From: Lactarius indigo | Lineage: Eukaryota > Basidiomycota > Agaricomycetes > Russulales > Russulaceae | Length of the DNA: 64,000 nt | Assembly: GCA_025766275.1 (NCBI GenBank) | Contig: JAFKAC010000153.1 | Coordinates: 45,794 to 109,793, forward strand | Direction of reading: 5' to 3' | Part shown: one piece after another, positions 9,252 to 20,252 of the stretch | Position numbering within the stretch: the stretch's first letter is position 1 | Layout: each line of letters begins with the position of its first letter | Translations under genes and position numbers: made by a program | Notes under the pieces: generated by a model | The model's input: only the letters and a program-made list of their open reading frames with translations | The model's database searches: none | What the model was told of the DNA's origin: nothing

Positions 9252-12200
9252 CTAAATACGCCCGATCAAATAGTACGCAACGAGCGCCAGCAGGGCGACC
9301 GACACAGCACCGACCGGCCTTGCAAAGTCGCTCCAAAAGTCGTTCGGCAATTCCCCGCCTACAGGCGGGTCGAACCGCACGCTTACCGACCGCGTCTGCG
9401 CACGTGACGCGCTGGCGCCAACGCTTCCGTCTTCGCTCGACAGCGCCGCGGGCAGGATAAACAGCGTCTGGCGCGCCGCGTCGTACGTATACGCATCGCC
9501 GTCCGCGAGGCCCTCTACGATGAGCCTACGGCCACGCGAGAGCCGCGCCGGCACGAATATCTCCGTTTCGCGCGCGAGGAGCGGCGGGTGGCCCGTGAGC
9601 GGCGGCGCGTGCACGCTTGATAGGCTCTCGCGGTCCTCCTCGCTAGGGCCCGTGGGAGGTACAGCCCACGAGTACGTAAACGCGCCGGTCGCAGGCTCGT
9701 ACTCGAAGCGCAGGGGGATGCCGGCGGTCTTGGCTGCGTACGGCCGCACGACGGCGTCAAGTATGCGCGCGCCTGCGTCGAGCTCGTCCGCGTCCTGCGC
9801 GAGCGCGGATCCGAGCGCGCGAGAGTTGCTGAACCACGAGAAGTTCTCGCCGTTCCAGTCGTCGCCGCGCTTGTCGTCGTTGTCTGGGTTGTAGTTCCAC
9901 AGGCTGTAGAAAGGAACAGATCAGAGAGAACTTTCTGGACTCGGACTCGAGTAAGAACGCACGTGAAACCGACGTTGGCCCGCTCTAGGCCGGTGATCAT
10001 CCCATCCATCATGCGCCACTGCCACGTCCAATCGTCGCTCTTGAACGCAACACGCTTATTCATATCCATAGGCACTCCGCACTCCCCAATGACCACGGGT
10101 CTCTCGCCCAGCGAGCGGTATCCAGCTTCCACGAGGGAACGTATCTGTGTGGCGAAGTTGTCCCGCGCGCCCTTTTGCCCCCAGTGGAACGTTTTGATCG
10201 GGTTCGCGCCCTGTCGACATCTCAACATATTGTGGCGAAAATAGAATAGAAAGGGCGTACGCGTGCAAGTGCTTGGACATTTACAGAAAACTCGCCATGC
10301 GCCTTGTCAAATAGCACGCGAAGGTCGTACCTGAATAGTTCTCAAGTAAGAAATAGGACCAGGGGAAAGGAAGCGTTACCGACCAGTGGGGAGCAAATAC
10401 CATATTTGGTACTTGATGTTCTGATGTCCACGAGGGCGGGCAAAACTGGTGGTGGTCGGTCGTGAGCAAGCGGCGAAAAGGGAGACATAAGAGACCGCCG
10501 CCGCACCTCGTTAGGTATTGGCTCCACGAAGAACACTTTTTCGTGACCTCGTCCGTTGGCTACTGCGTCACGCACCCGTGCGGTCCACCGCTTTAAGAAC
10601 GGATAATAGAAATCCGTATACCAATCGACCTGCGCCACCATCAGTTGCCTCTACCATCAGCCGATAAGGATAAATGCGTACCTTGCGGCCCGTCACGGGG
10701 TCATTCACGAAGTAGCTCTCGACGAGCACCGCACCGGCCTTTTTCTCGCCGTCCCACTCCCACACGCCATGCATCTCCCACAGGTCCCGGCCACCCGTCG
10801 GTCCATCTTCACGCCAGGCCTTGCGACCATGAGGGTTGAGGAGCGTTCGACCAGTGCGCCTTGTGGGCATCGGGAAGGATCGCGTCCAGCGGTCTACATT
10901 GGTCGGATGGCCCGCGCCCAGGAGGAAAGACTGGAATGCGGAGGCTGAGACGAGTGGGTCGGTAAGTGTGGGCCTAGGTTGACTAGGTCGCAGGATGAGT
11001 GTACGCACGGACGTTACCCAAGTGGAGATCAGTGTTGTAGTCGAAGGCGTGTAATGAGGGAAGGTCGACATATCCGCGATGGGGTTCGTTCATCATCTAT
11101 GCGCATATAGTAACCCATGAAATTGGCGTGAGGAAAGTGGGGCAAATCATCGGGGAGGCGAGAGGGGGCGACGCACCTCGAAACCGAGCACTCCATCAAG
11201 ATCGCCGACGGCGCGGGCGACCGCCTCCCACATGTTCAAAAACGCGTCTTGCAAGAAGTGCTGTACCGGCACACCATCGCGCACGCGGAGCTTCGGCGCG
11301 AACGTGTCACCGGCCCAGAAGCACGTCCTGCAGGAGAGCGAGCGGGCCCGGCATCGGCGACAATTTAACCGACAAGCGAAGAGGAGGAAAAACTCACGCC
11401 ATCGTCGCGGCTGCGAGCTTCTGGTATCCGCACGGCCACAACCCGCGCTCGGCTTCTGTGTGGCCACCGCCACACACGCCGCGTAGCCATGCCGCGCCAC
11501 TCTCCTCGAGCGCACGGAGATCGAAGCCCACGTGCTCAAGCGTCCACGCGGGTGCGCCGGACCCGCCGGCGTAGCGCGACCAGACGTCTTGGTGTAGAGC
11601 GACGAAAGCCGTGAGGCCGTATTGGGGTAGTAACGAGAGAACCGAACGGAGGTATGAAAGGTAGGATGTATCGTATATGCCACTATATGCGTCGATTTAG
11701 CGCACGCGTTGGCGAGCAAGCAGGTAAACAAGACATACGGGCCTTCGTGTTCGACGGCCTCCCAGGTGACGAGAAAACGGACTTCATTAATGAAGGTCGA
11801 ATAGGGATTCAATATGGATAGAGAGTGTGGCATGAAGAGAGAAACACGCACCAAATGTGAGACCCCAGCGCCGAAGCCGCGCGAGGTGTTGCGGGGCCTC
11901 CTCAAGCGGGAACGGGCGGCCAACAAACGTTACTGTCTCAGCACCTGCAGGAAACGCGGTGTGGTCACCGTTGACAGGGCTGTGGGTAGTAACAGAACGT
12001 CAGACGCGAGTGCAAAAGGGTACAACGAACAACGCACGTCTTGCAGTTCCCTGAGAGGTTTACCCCTCGGAGGTTACACACGCGGCCATATCCATCGATA
12101 AAATGCCTTCCATGAGTGCGGATTCCACCGGTTGTATCCCGGGACCAGTCATGAGCGTAGGACGAGCTAGAGCCCACGGTATATGCAGGGTCTGCGGAAG

Positions 12201-12437
12201 GGTGGTTGACAACCTGGAGGTTGACTGTCAGACATGAACGAAAGGTGGAGTGGCATGGTTACGAACCTCGGGGGTGCCGACCGATGATGCATTAGAGTCT
12301 ATAGGAGAAGTTGGTGTCGAAATGCTCGACGGAAAGGTCGCATCCGAAGTTGCTGTCTGCGGTCTTGATGGTGGTAAAACTTGAGATTGTTCCGAGCCGA
12401 CGAAAATAAAAGATGAATCGATGGACAAGCTTGACAT
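9252..12437 (-). CDS. GH5 glycoside hydrolase, similar to fungal steryl-glucosidase / glucosylceramidase types
   Basis: This is a retaining beta-glycosidase with a TIM-barrel fold. It has about ten short introns. The first coding exon starts at MSSLSIDSSFIF (12437) and is followed by GRHFIDGYGRVCNLRGVNL (about 12090-12030). The acid/base glutamate lies in MMNEPHRGY (about 11085). The nucleophile lies in VIGECGVPMD (about 10083). The last exon encodes a beta-rich C-terminal domain from about 9900, ending in a hydrophobic helix, VSVALLALVAYYLIGRI. This order (catalytic barrel, beta domain, terminal membrane helix) is what I recall for the fungal GH5 subfamily acting on glucosylated sterols or ceramides; the substrate is inferred. 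Both catalytic residues and plausible splice sites remain, so the gene looks functional. Individual exon borders were not all fixed. It is transcribed away from the NTase pair. Confidence 0.8.
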
Positions 12438-13256
12438 TGTGCTAGGGAATCTGAGACGTCTAGCTATCGAGTTTGATGTGATGTGAGGAAAGAAAGAAAG
12501 ACGCGGAGACGTTGGGCGCTCCTTGTAAAGTGCCGTGGCCCTGCATGATCGCGTCCCTTTTTGTACAACAGTACTGCATCGATATCATCGTCTCACTCTC
12601 GTCCGGAAAAAAGACATGCAAGTAGTTGCTTTCAACCTCTAGGGTCCATTGGTCCCACACTCTCTCTCAAAAGTCGACCTCTCACCCAACTGCTGCCTGT
12701 TGTGCGACTATTATCTCATAAGAGTATCTTCCTACCGTGCGAAAGTAGACCGCAGAGCTGCGCAGCATCTGACGAAGAGGTTGGCACAACCCGGAATGTG
12801 GGCGCGGCCGTGACCTCGACTGACTCGGACGTCGCGGGAAAACAGATGGCCAGCGCTTCAGCCCCCTACGTAAAGTACGCCCATCGTGACGGTGACGAGC
12901 ACTCGGCTCGTTTTCTTTCACCGCGGGCGAATGGTACAGTGAGGGAGTTAGTTTCCCTGCAGCATCACAAGACAATCATTTACTGGTCAATTGTCACGAT
13001 AGCTTGAGTTAAGGGAGGGATGGTACTACTACTCAGGCTTTAGGGGACATCCAAATTGTCCCTGGATGCCAGCGCTTGGGCACCTCATGCATCATGCATC
13101 ATAGGTCGAGTCATGACTTGCCTCGTGGCCTCACATATGTGATGGATCAAGACTGGCAACACTCAGCAGATGTCGTAATTTATTGTCCCTCTCTCTCCCA
13201 CTGCCCACTTGTCCGCGTATCCCATACCACCTAGTATTCATTCAGACGTGCCCTAC
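12438..13256. other. Probable divergent promoter region
   Basis: The GH5 gene leaves to the left and the first NTase-like gene to the right, so this stretch should hold both promoters. I see no clear TATA box and no convincing coding frame. Confidence 0.4.
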
Positions 13257-14002
13257 ATGATACCCTGCGGCCCCCCAACTGAAAAAGAGATATTGACCAT
13301 CGCGAAGCGCACAACTGACATCATCGACAACCATATGATGTTGAATGTCTGCCTCTTTGGCAGCGCCGCCTCTTATCTCTGGGCTGATATTGGCCGTATT
13401 CCCAAAGTGCGTGCTCTTTCGTCAGTCCTATCCCTATTTCACGACCCAAACGGCCCAAATAGGATGTCGACATCGTCCTGTGGGATGAATACCAAATTTT
13501 CGGCCCCGAGGACGTCAAACAGTGGATTGTCGAAGCGGACGATCGATACTATCTCGAGCCTTCCAGACGACCTGGGGCGACTTACGAAATTCTCTACTGC
13601 CGCCTCCCCGGCTGGAGGACCGACCCGGACAAGCGCCGCGTCAAGGTCGACGTACTCGTGTCGCCCGGCGACGACCTCGGGCTCCCCGAGTCGTACGAGC
13701 ACGTCCGGATCGATGGCATCCCCGTTATGCCACTCTTCGAGTTGCTCGTCATGAAGACGCAGGGCTGGTGGGACCATCACACTTCGTATCGCAATGACTT
13801 CCGCGCCAAAGTGCCGGCAGATGTGACCGATATAGACGCTCTCCTTGATCGCGCCATGGAGGAGGAGGTCTCCTATCAAGACGAGAGCGAATCGTTCGGA
13901 CACCCAGACGAGTTCATGGACCGCGCGCTCCTCCTCGCGCGCAGGTTTGCGAATAAGCACGGTCGGCGTTGGAAATGGAGGCGCCTTGGATTTGCGTTGT
14001 GA
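13257..14002 (+). CDS. Nucleotidyltransferase-fold protein, copy 1
   Basis: Probable nucleotidyltransferase (polymerase-beta-like fold), substrate unknown. Two exons, 13257-13406 and 13463-14002, give 229 residues. The NTase signature is LFGSAASYLW (Gly-Ser at 35-36) followed by DVDIV (Asp 51 and 53), with a third acidic position in RVKVDVLV (Asp 113). The intron falls exactly before DVD. The ATG at 13257 is chosen because the paralogue's start aligns with it (MIPCGPPTEKEIL against MWPRGPPNEKEIL). The C-terminal half has PVMPLFELLVMKTQGWWDH and a basic tail. I recall this as an agaricomycete-specific expanded family without known function. Confidence 0.75.
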
Positions 14003-15351
14003 ACCGTGCAGGAGAACCAAGTTCGCCTTACTGTAAGATAGGTTCGTTTTTCTACGCACGGCCTCGCTCAGACCCTCTTCTTATCTTCTATGTCGACTCA
14101 GGCATACTTCACCAACGATTTTTCTTGTATAAAGACTGAGATCAGGAATCTCTCTCCTACTGTGTCGTTCGTCTTCTCCGTGGCCAACCGCAGCTGTACT
14201 TTATACAACTTGTATTAGACACCTCGTAGGCTACGATTTGTTGTTACTCTTGAAAATCATTTCGTGCTTTTGCAATAGGCTGGGTCGGAAAGATGGTGGG
14301 TTCCCGTGAACGACGCACGTATATAAAGAAACACCAGTGAACTAAGTCCAGACCCCGCTAAACTTTACCCCTTCGTCCGCGGAATGCGAAAACTGAGACC
14401 ACCACCGAATAACGAAATGCATCAGCGCCAGGGTCTCATCTGTGGTACCAGCGAAGATTCCGGTGGTGCTGTACTCGCCGTGGAGCGGAGGATCGCACCT
14501 TGACTGAGGACGATGCTCACGATGTACATGCCCGTGCGGCGCTCGGCGTGGAGACTATTGCCACCGAGAGCTATCACCGGCACGCCGAGGAGGCCCACCA
14601 CCGCGCGCAGGGCCGCAGGCTAGCGCGATCGCATCAAGCGTCCCTGTATTGCGTGGGTGGCGGTCATACGGTACTACGGGAGACCACTTAACGAAAAATT
14701 CCGTAACTGGCCACTCTAGATTTACGGACTACAGGCAAGCGATTGTACCAAGAAGGATCGTACAGCATCAAGAGTGCGTAGGGGTCGCCGATCGAGGGAA
14801 AGTGCTAGGAACGCGAAAGTGCACGGGATACCTAACGACTACCAGAGACAACATGGGACCAGACTATCTGTAGAGTGTTCAAGAGAACGCAACAAGGAAC
14901 GCAAGGTAGAACGAGATAAGTTATCGTGTGACTCCCAGTAAATGAGTTGGATCTGGAGATGCTAGTCACAGATTCGGTATTGTATAACGGGACGCCGAGT
15001 CAACGCCAAGCCACCCAGAAATGTATTGAGCTTGGTGTTGGTTGTTACAAGGCCCAATCAGAATTACCCCATATTTTCTCATCACATGACCTCACATACT
15101 CACGCGAGTCACGAATTAATATTATTAATCCCTAACGGGCGAAGAGTTGAACTCAGTTGCCCGATCTCTTAAATAGTTCGTAGCCTTCGTGACGACCCCA
15201 GCTTTCTTCTCCCAGGATAGCTGAGGTTTGTAGTACATTCGTCCTATGCCTCTTCATACTGCACTGATTGTGTGTATATAGTTGTGCTCTACAGCGCTTG
15301 TAACATCAAGTGTAACATTTCCTGTTCCACCCACGAGATCCACTACGAGAC
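14003..15351. other. Spacer between the NTase-like paralogues
   Basis: No gene, RNA or repeat is recognised. A 63-codon plus-strand frame at 14500-14691 is compositionally odd (His/Ala/Arg) and has no support. Confidence 0.45.
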
Positions 15352-16092
15352 ATGTGGCCCAGAGGTCCCCCAAATGAAAAGGAGATATTGAAAATAGCCC
15401 GCCGCACAACCGACATCATACGGCTCCATGTCACTTCGAATGTCTGCCTCTTTGGCAGTGCGGCTGTCTATCTTTGGACTGACACTGACCGAGTCCCTAA
15501 CGTTGCGTCCGCCCGCCTTCTTGTCCTTACCAAATACCTTTAACTGCCCACGCAGGACGTCGACATTGTTGTTCGCTACGACGGAGACGCGACTTCCGCT
15601 GCGGAAATGATCAAAAAAGCCATTGTCAACGCGGATGGCCGATACTTCCTCAAGCCTTCCAAACAGCGCAATGCGACGTACGAGATCCTCTTCTGCCGCC
15701 TCCCCGGATGGCGTTCCCATCGCCGCTGCGTCAAGGTCGACATCCTCGTGCCGCCGAAGCTCAATATTCCCAAGATCGACTCGTCAGAGACGCCGACAAT
15801 CAATCGTATCCCCGTCATGCCGCTCTTCGACCTCCTCGTCATGAAGACGCAGGGCTGGTGGGACCACCGCACTTCGCCCCGCAAGGACTTCCAAGCAAAG
15901 GAGGAGGGAGACGTGGAGGACGTATTTGCTCTCCTCGATCGCGCTGTTCAAGAAGAGGTCTCGTATCAGGACGAGAGCGGAGCGTTCAGACACTCGTACG
16001 AGTTCATGGACTACGCCCTCGTCCTTGCGCGCAGGTTTGTGCGTAAGAACGGTCGGCGCGGAAAATGGAGGGCCATTGGGTTCCCGTTGTGA
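15352..16092 (+). CDS. Nucleotidyltransferase-fold protein, copy 2
   Basis: Tandem paralogue of the gene at 13257. Exons 15352-15501 and 15556-16092 give 228 residues. The intron position is conserved, although its donor reads GTTGCG. The signature LFGSAAVYLW plus DVDIV is intact, as is CVKVDILV. The segment PVMPLFDLLVMKTQGWWDH is nearly identical to copy 1. The middle region after the first catalytic pair differs most (VRYDGDATSAAEMIKKAIV), which suggests divergence of specificity or relaxed constraint. The activity is inferred from the fold motif only. Confidence 0.75.
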
Positions 16093-17554
16093 GTCATGAA
16101 GAATGTCTGGCTACACAGGACCCATGTGCTAGTTGGGGTACCAACTTCGCTTTTCGACGCACGGCCTCGTCTGGACGGCACCTCTTCTCACTTATGTTCT
16201 ACGTGTATCTGCTCCATCAGTGGCGTCTCCTGTATGAAGACAGAGATCATCAGCCATGTACTTTACTGTTCATCTTCATGATAATCATCCGCGATAATCA
16301 ACCGTGGCTGTACCCCCGTAGTAGGCGATCCGCCAGCTGACAAATGTCTGTGTGTTGGATTTTTCCCATACATTCTCATTTTCTTTGTGGATTCAGAAAA
16401 CAGGAGTTGCTTGCCACAACTCCAGCGGCGTTCACTTGAATCACTCAGAGTGTCCACAGCCTTCATAGTTAACCGCATGACTCAAGGTGCAATAAATTAT
16501 ACCACTGGCATATCCACCCGTAAAGCCGTAACAATAGGCCTTCTCAATCAATATCCTCCAATCAAAAAATCTCATCTAGAAATGTCGGGGGCGATGAAGT
16601 TGACCCCTAGTTACTATATAATTAGCGTGTGAAGGTTGTTTCGATTACGTACTCCCGTGTCACAGTAACCACGGCCGTACCTTCCATTCACACATGACCG
16701 CATTATGATGTGTGCAGTCTTGGTAGACCGATCACCCCCTCTATGCAGTGCTGGCTTCATCAAGACCTTGAAAGTTCTACGTTACTTCCGACGAGCTCAT
16801 TCTGCGGTTAGTTACTAGTATGCGTGGCGAGTCTACAGTCTTGGATCCCTCGAATGAGTAATGGTGGGCTGGGTGCCGGAAGCTTCTCACGTTGAAAAAA
16901 TAGCACAAGCACCTATGATAGGTATGTAGTCCCCAGTTGATTGACACATCCACTGCAGGACTCGGAGATCGCCACTCCTACAACCCCTTGTGTGGTCTGA
17001 AAACAGCAAAGTCGTCCTATATTTTAGGAGCACCGATGCAAATGCCGCTACGTCTCTGTTTTCTCTCTGCGTAGCATTGTAGCCTGAGGATAGTCAGACC
17101 GACCCAGACTCGCTGTGCAAGTTCGAGCGATCTAGAAAATAGAAAATGCAAGCACAAAGACTCGAATACAATACCAAAAACATGCGGAAGAAACGCTGAA
17201 ACTTTTGGGAACTCCTCGCTCTCTAAAGGGCGGTGCTTCTACACCATCAACATCATGATGCCAAAACTTCTGAGAACTCCTCATCCTCGAGGGTGTGACA
17301 CTTCTATATCACCCGCATGCCAAATCTAATCTAGCCAATTGCTAGTAACTAATGATTCCTTATCCCACCTTCCGCAGATCAAACCGATCTTGATCCCGTC
17401 AAACCTTTTAAGCCCCTGAGTTATTGCGGGGAAGGATCGAGTCCTCGAATACCGAAGGAGATGATCCCGAGTTGAGAATTCGTATGGCTAAAGCCATCAT
17501 ACCCTATGATGAGTCGCAAGTCACTCTCCCCCGCCTTTCGTTACTTCGTCCATC
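16093..17554. other. Intergenic stretch with one imperfect tandem repeat
   Basis: No gene is recognised. At about 17203-17323 two units of roughly 60 bp, each containing the core gaactcctc and ending in atgcca, follow one another. Otherwise the sequence is unremarkable. Confidence 0.45.
17203..17323. repeat. Imperfect direct repeat of about 60 bp, two units
   Basis: The first unit begins near 17203 (aacttttgggaactcctc) and the second near 17266 (aaacttctgagaactcctc). They share order and length but differ at many positions. The repeat lies upstream of the membrane-protein gene at 17555. Confidence 0.5.
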
Positions 17555-18769
17555 ATGAGTCAACCCGCGTCTCTGGTCTCCTTCTCCACAATCACATCCA
17601 GCACAGTGCAGGCAAGTAGCTCAGCGGCCCCAGCTTTTCAATTTGCAGTAATCAATGAAATGTATACGTGCGGAGTCGGCGAGGTTCAATGGACATACTC
17701 TGGTCCTTCAGCACCAATGTCTTTCAATATCACGAACTTCAACGTTGCCCAGCAGGCCCCATTGCCCAGCTCTGTCTCAAGCACCGGACAATCGACTGCG
17801 AGTGGAGCTGACTCCGCATTTCGTTCATTCGTATCAAGGGACGTAAGCAGACGTCAATACTCTGGCTACGGTGGCGCCTATCTCCCCCCAATCGATGAAC
17901 AACTCGCAACGCAGTTGGACCCCCTTGTAGGTATCTGGAGGTGGTCCTCTGTCAATGTTCCCCAGGGCTGGTACCGGATGCTAGCAAACGTCCAGGGTGT
18001 TCTTGAGGCCTCCTCATCCTCATTTTTCGTTCAGAACACCACGAATATCGACTGTATCCTCCAATTTGCCCCCACTTCCACGTCCGTAGTTCAAGCACCA
18101 GCAACAGGCAAGGCTACTGCGACAGGGACATCATCAAAAGCTATCTCGCACACCGGCACCATTGTCGGGGGTATTATCGGTGGCGCTGCTGCCGTAATCC
18201 TTGCGATTGGGGCTATTGGCTTTGTATGGCGTCGCCGGAGACAACATCGTACACGCAAAACCATTGGTCCTTCCTTCTCTAATGCTCTCATGAGGGAGGG
18301 CGCAGATGTAGCAGAGGCACCATCCAACCCAACACTTACTACCGGCACATCACCACTGGCCGCAGGGTCTCGGATAGAACAGCAGCAACGGCGTTCCGAT
18401 CCTGTCGGGATGACGACCGTTCCTCTGAACCCTGGACTATCTTCATCGGGGCAACAGCCCCAGTCCTCGCCGTGTACATTGCCCATCCCTGTCGGGTTGT
18501 CTGGAAAAGAGCTCGCGCGGCTGCGCTCAAGGGGAGTACACGCCGAGCTCACCCCCGCAGGGTCTGCCGAAAGCGACCCCCGGCCCACCCCCCCACCAAT
18601 TGTTACCACTGGGCAGGATGAAGCGGCGCTACCACCTGAAGATACCACCCTTCAATCTGAAGTTGAGTATCTGCGGCGTGAGGTGCAACGACTCCGTGCT
18701 CAAGAAGCTCGGGCTGTGAGACTTGAAGCGCCTCCAAGTTACGGTGAGACTAGGACTCGGAGTTCGTAG
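17555..18769 (+). CDS. Single-pass membrane protein with Ser/Thr-rich outer domain
   Basis: A 404-residue intronless frame. The N-terminal 190 residues are Ser/Thr-rich and include CGVGEVQWTYSGPSAP, resembling the Ig-like or cell-wall-facing domain of basidiomycete surface proteins. One membrane helix, GTIVGGIIGGAAAVILAIGA (about 200-224), is followed at once by a basic stop-transfer run, WRRRRQHRTRK. The cytoplasmic tail is low complexity, Pro/Ser/Thr-rich, and ends in a short coiled coil (EVEYLRREVQRLRAQEARAV). No signal peptide is visible at the chosen ATG, so an upstream exon is possible, or the helix itself may act as the anchor. The general layout recalls wall-stress sensors or Skg6-type proteins, but I make no specific functional claim. 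Confidence 0.7.
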   Translation: MSQPASLVSFSTITSSTVQASSSAAPAFQFAVINEMYTCGVGEVQWTYSGPSAPMSFNITNFNVAQQAPLPSSVSSTGQSTASGADSAFRSFVSRDVSRRQYSGYGGAYLPPIDEQLATQLDPLVGIWRWSSVNVPQGWYRMLANVQGVLEASSSSFFVQNTTNIDCILQFAPTSTSVVQAPATGKATATGTSSKAISHTGTIVGGIIGGAAAVILAIGAIGFVWRRRRQHRTRKTIGPSFSNALMREGADVAEAPSNPTLTTGTSPLAAGSRIEQQQRRSDPVGMTTVPLNPGLSSSGQQPQSSPCTLPIPVGLSGKELARLRSRGVHAELTPAGSAESDPRPTPPPIVTTGQDEAALPPEDTTLQSEVEYLRREVQRLRAQEARAVRLEAPPSYGETRTRSS

Positions 18770-19164
18770 TCTCAAGTTCTCAATTCTTGTCCCTGGACCT
18801 CCACAGTTATTGATAGGGTATACCGATTGACACCATTTATGTGGTTATGCACGATCCATGCAATCGTACCCTACTTTTCTTGCCTTTGCCTACCTGATCT
18901 GATCTATGTCGCCCTTAGTTGTTCTTGCTTACCTGCGTATTATAAGTGATTAACTAGTACTAGCAGCTGTGGTTGATGACCACCTATATAAACCTGTAGG
19001 GTACCAGTCTTTCTCTTCTCTTCCAGTGAATATCAGTGACTTGGACCGTTGGAACCTTGACTCCAACTGTTGAACCAGCCTTCTTGTTCTTGTACAACAC
19101 ATGACCGGATGACCTCTTTAATATCTCCTGGATATCAAAATCGAAACAGAATCGTCCATCCTCT
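18770..19164. other. Intergenic stretch, no gene recognised
   Basis: This is the 3' flank of the membrane-protein gene. No coding frame or repeat is supported. Confidence 0.4.
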
Positions 19165-19510
19165 CCAAAGAAAATACATCACAGGAAATGTTGCGGTCCC
19201 CCCCTTCGTGACGTTTATATTCTCAAGCAGGCCCGTCTCAAGCTCATAAATGGGCTCATGCACCCACAGGTTCTTCTGACCCTCCCACACCTTGTAGACA
19301 GGCTCCGAATTGGCAATGTTCTCGACCTGTACACGCACGCTCTCTCGGTTAGCCTCGTTAGAGTGTCAGAGGGCCTCGGAGTTGAGTTTCCTGGCAATCG
19401 AGATGTGCCAGTGTTGTGCAGTCTGGGTCAGGCAAGTCATGCGAGTAAACAATTATTTCATAAGGGTATCTATATATGGTTACGCTCTCGTAAGCGCTTA
19501 CGTGTGCACC
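19165..19510 (-). pseudogene. Relic of a beta-carbonic anhydrase gene (3' part)
   Basis: On the minus strand the segment VRVQVENIANSEPVYKVW followed by LWVHEPIYELETGLLENINV matches the C-terminal region of beta-class carbonic anhydrases, zinc enzymes that hydrate CO2. The zinc-binding half (Cys-x-Asp-x-Arg and His-x2-Cys motifs) is not found upstream. An in-frame TGA stands between KLNSEAL and the conserved segment. I read it as a truncated pseudogene. An alternative is a terminal exon of an undetected spliced gene. Confidence 0.55.
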
Positions 19511-20252
19511 TTGAGCCGCTCCATTGTACACGTGACATGAGTCGTCACTAATATTCTCGATACACCACTGGGATGGAAAGCTGTCCTGAGGTTAGGTGAG
19601 AGGCGATTATGCGGTGGTTGTCCCCAACAAGGAAAAATGTCTGTTTTTGTCAGTTAAACATAGTATCCAATTAAAATGAATCCCGTTAATCATCGAGCCA
19701 AGCCCCTGTATGGGTGATCACTAAGCCTGAGCGCCATTCCGAAAATTACCCAGGAGCTAGTAATGATTGTGCAGAGCAACCTCCGAGATGCATTTGGCGT
19801 CCAAATCCAATGGATCCTTGGCAATACTATCCGATCGTCCCAATTACTTTAGCTGAAGCATCCTGAGGTTGTCCTGGGGTCTGACCTGAGGACGTTCAGG
19901 AGTGGTGCTTGATCTCGATGCGGTCATCGCTGCTGGTTGTCGCTGTGCATGTCCCAAGGATCTCTGAGCCATGTCTGGCTGCAGTACTGGCAATCATCCT
20001 GGTTTCAAGAGTCGTTACATCTGATGTTTGTCCCGATGTTTGACCTGATCTGGATGTGGCCATCACCACTGCTTGTCGCAGTGCATGTCCCCAAGACCTC
20101 TGGGCCCTGTCCGGTAACGATGTCATCACAGATCCTGGTTTTAGGGCCACATCCGTCCTCAAACACCCACTTCAGACTTGCTGGATCAGACAAATCACGG
20201 TTTGCAAGAATTGAATTAAATTCCATTTAAAAACAAAAAACTGTACGGTCCA
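19511..20252. other. Unassigned stretch with a diverged internal duplication
   Basis: Blocks near 19935-19975 and 20075-20110 resemble each other (gtgcatgtcccaaggatctc against gtgcatgtccccaagacctc), spaced about 140 bp. Minus-strand frames cover them but have no recognisable domain. This may be the decayed 3' end of the neighbouring high-copy module. Confidence 0.35.

Noticed and set aside
14500..14691. Small plus-strand protein rich in His/Ala/Arg
   Set aside because: Short, no supporting context, and it lies in a spacer between tandem paralogues. Better explained as chance.
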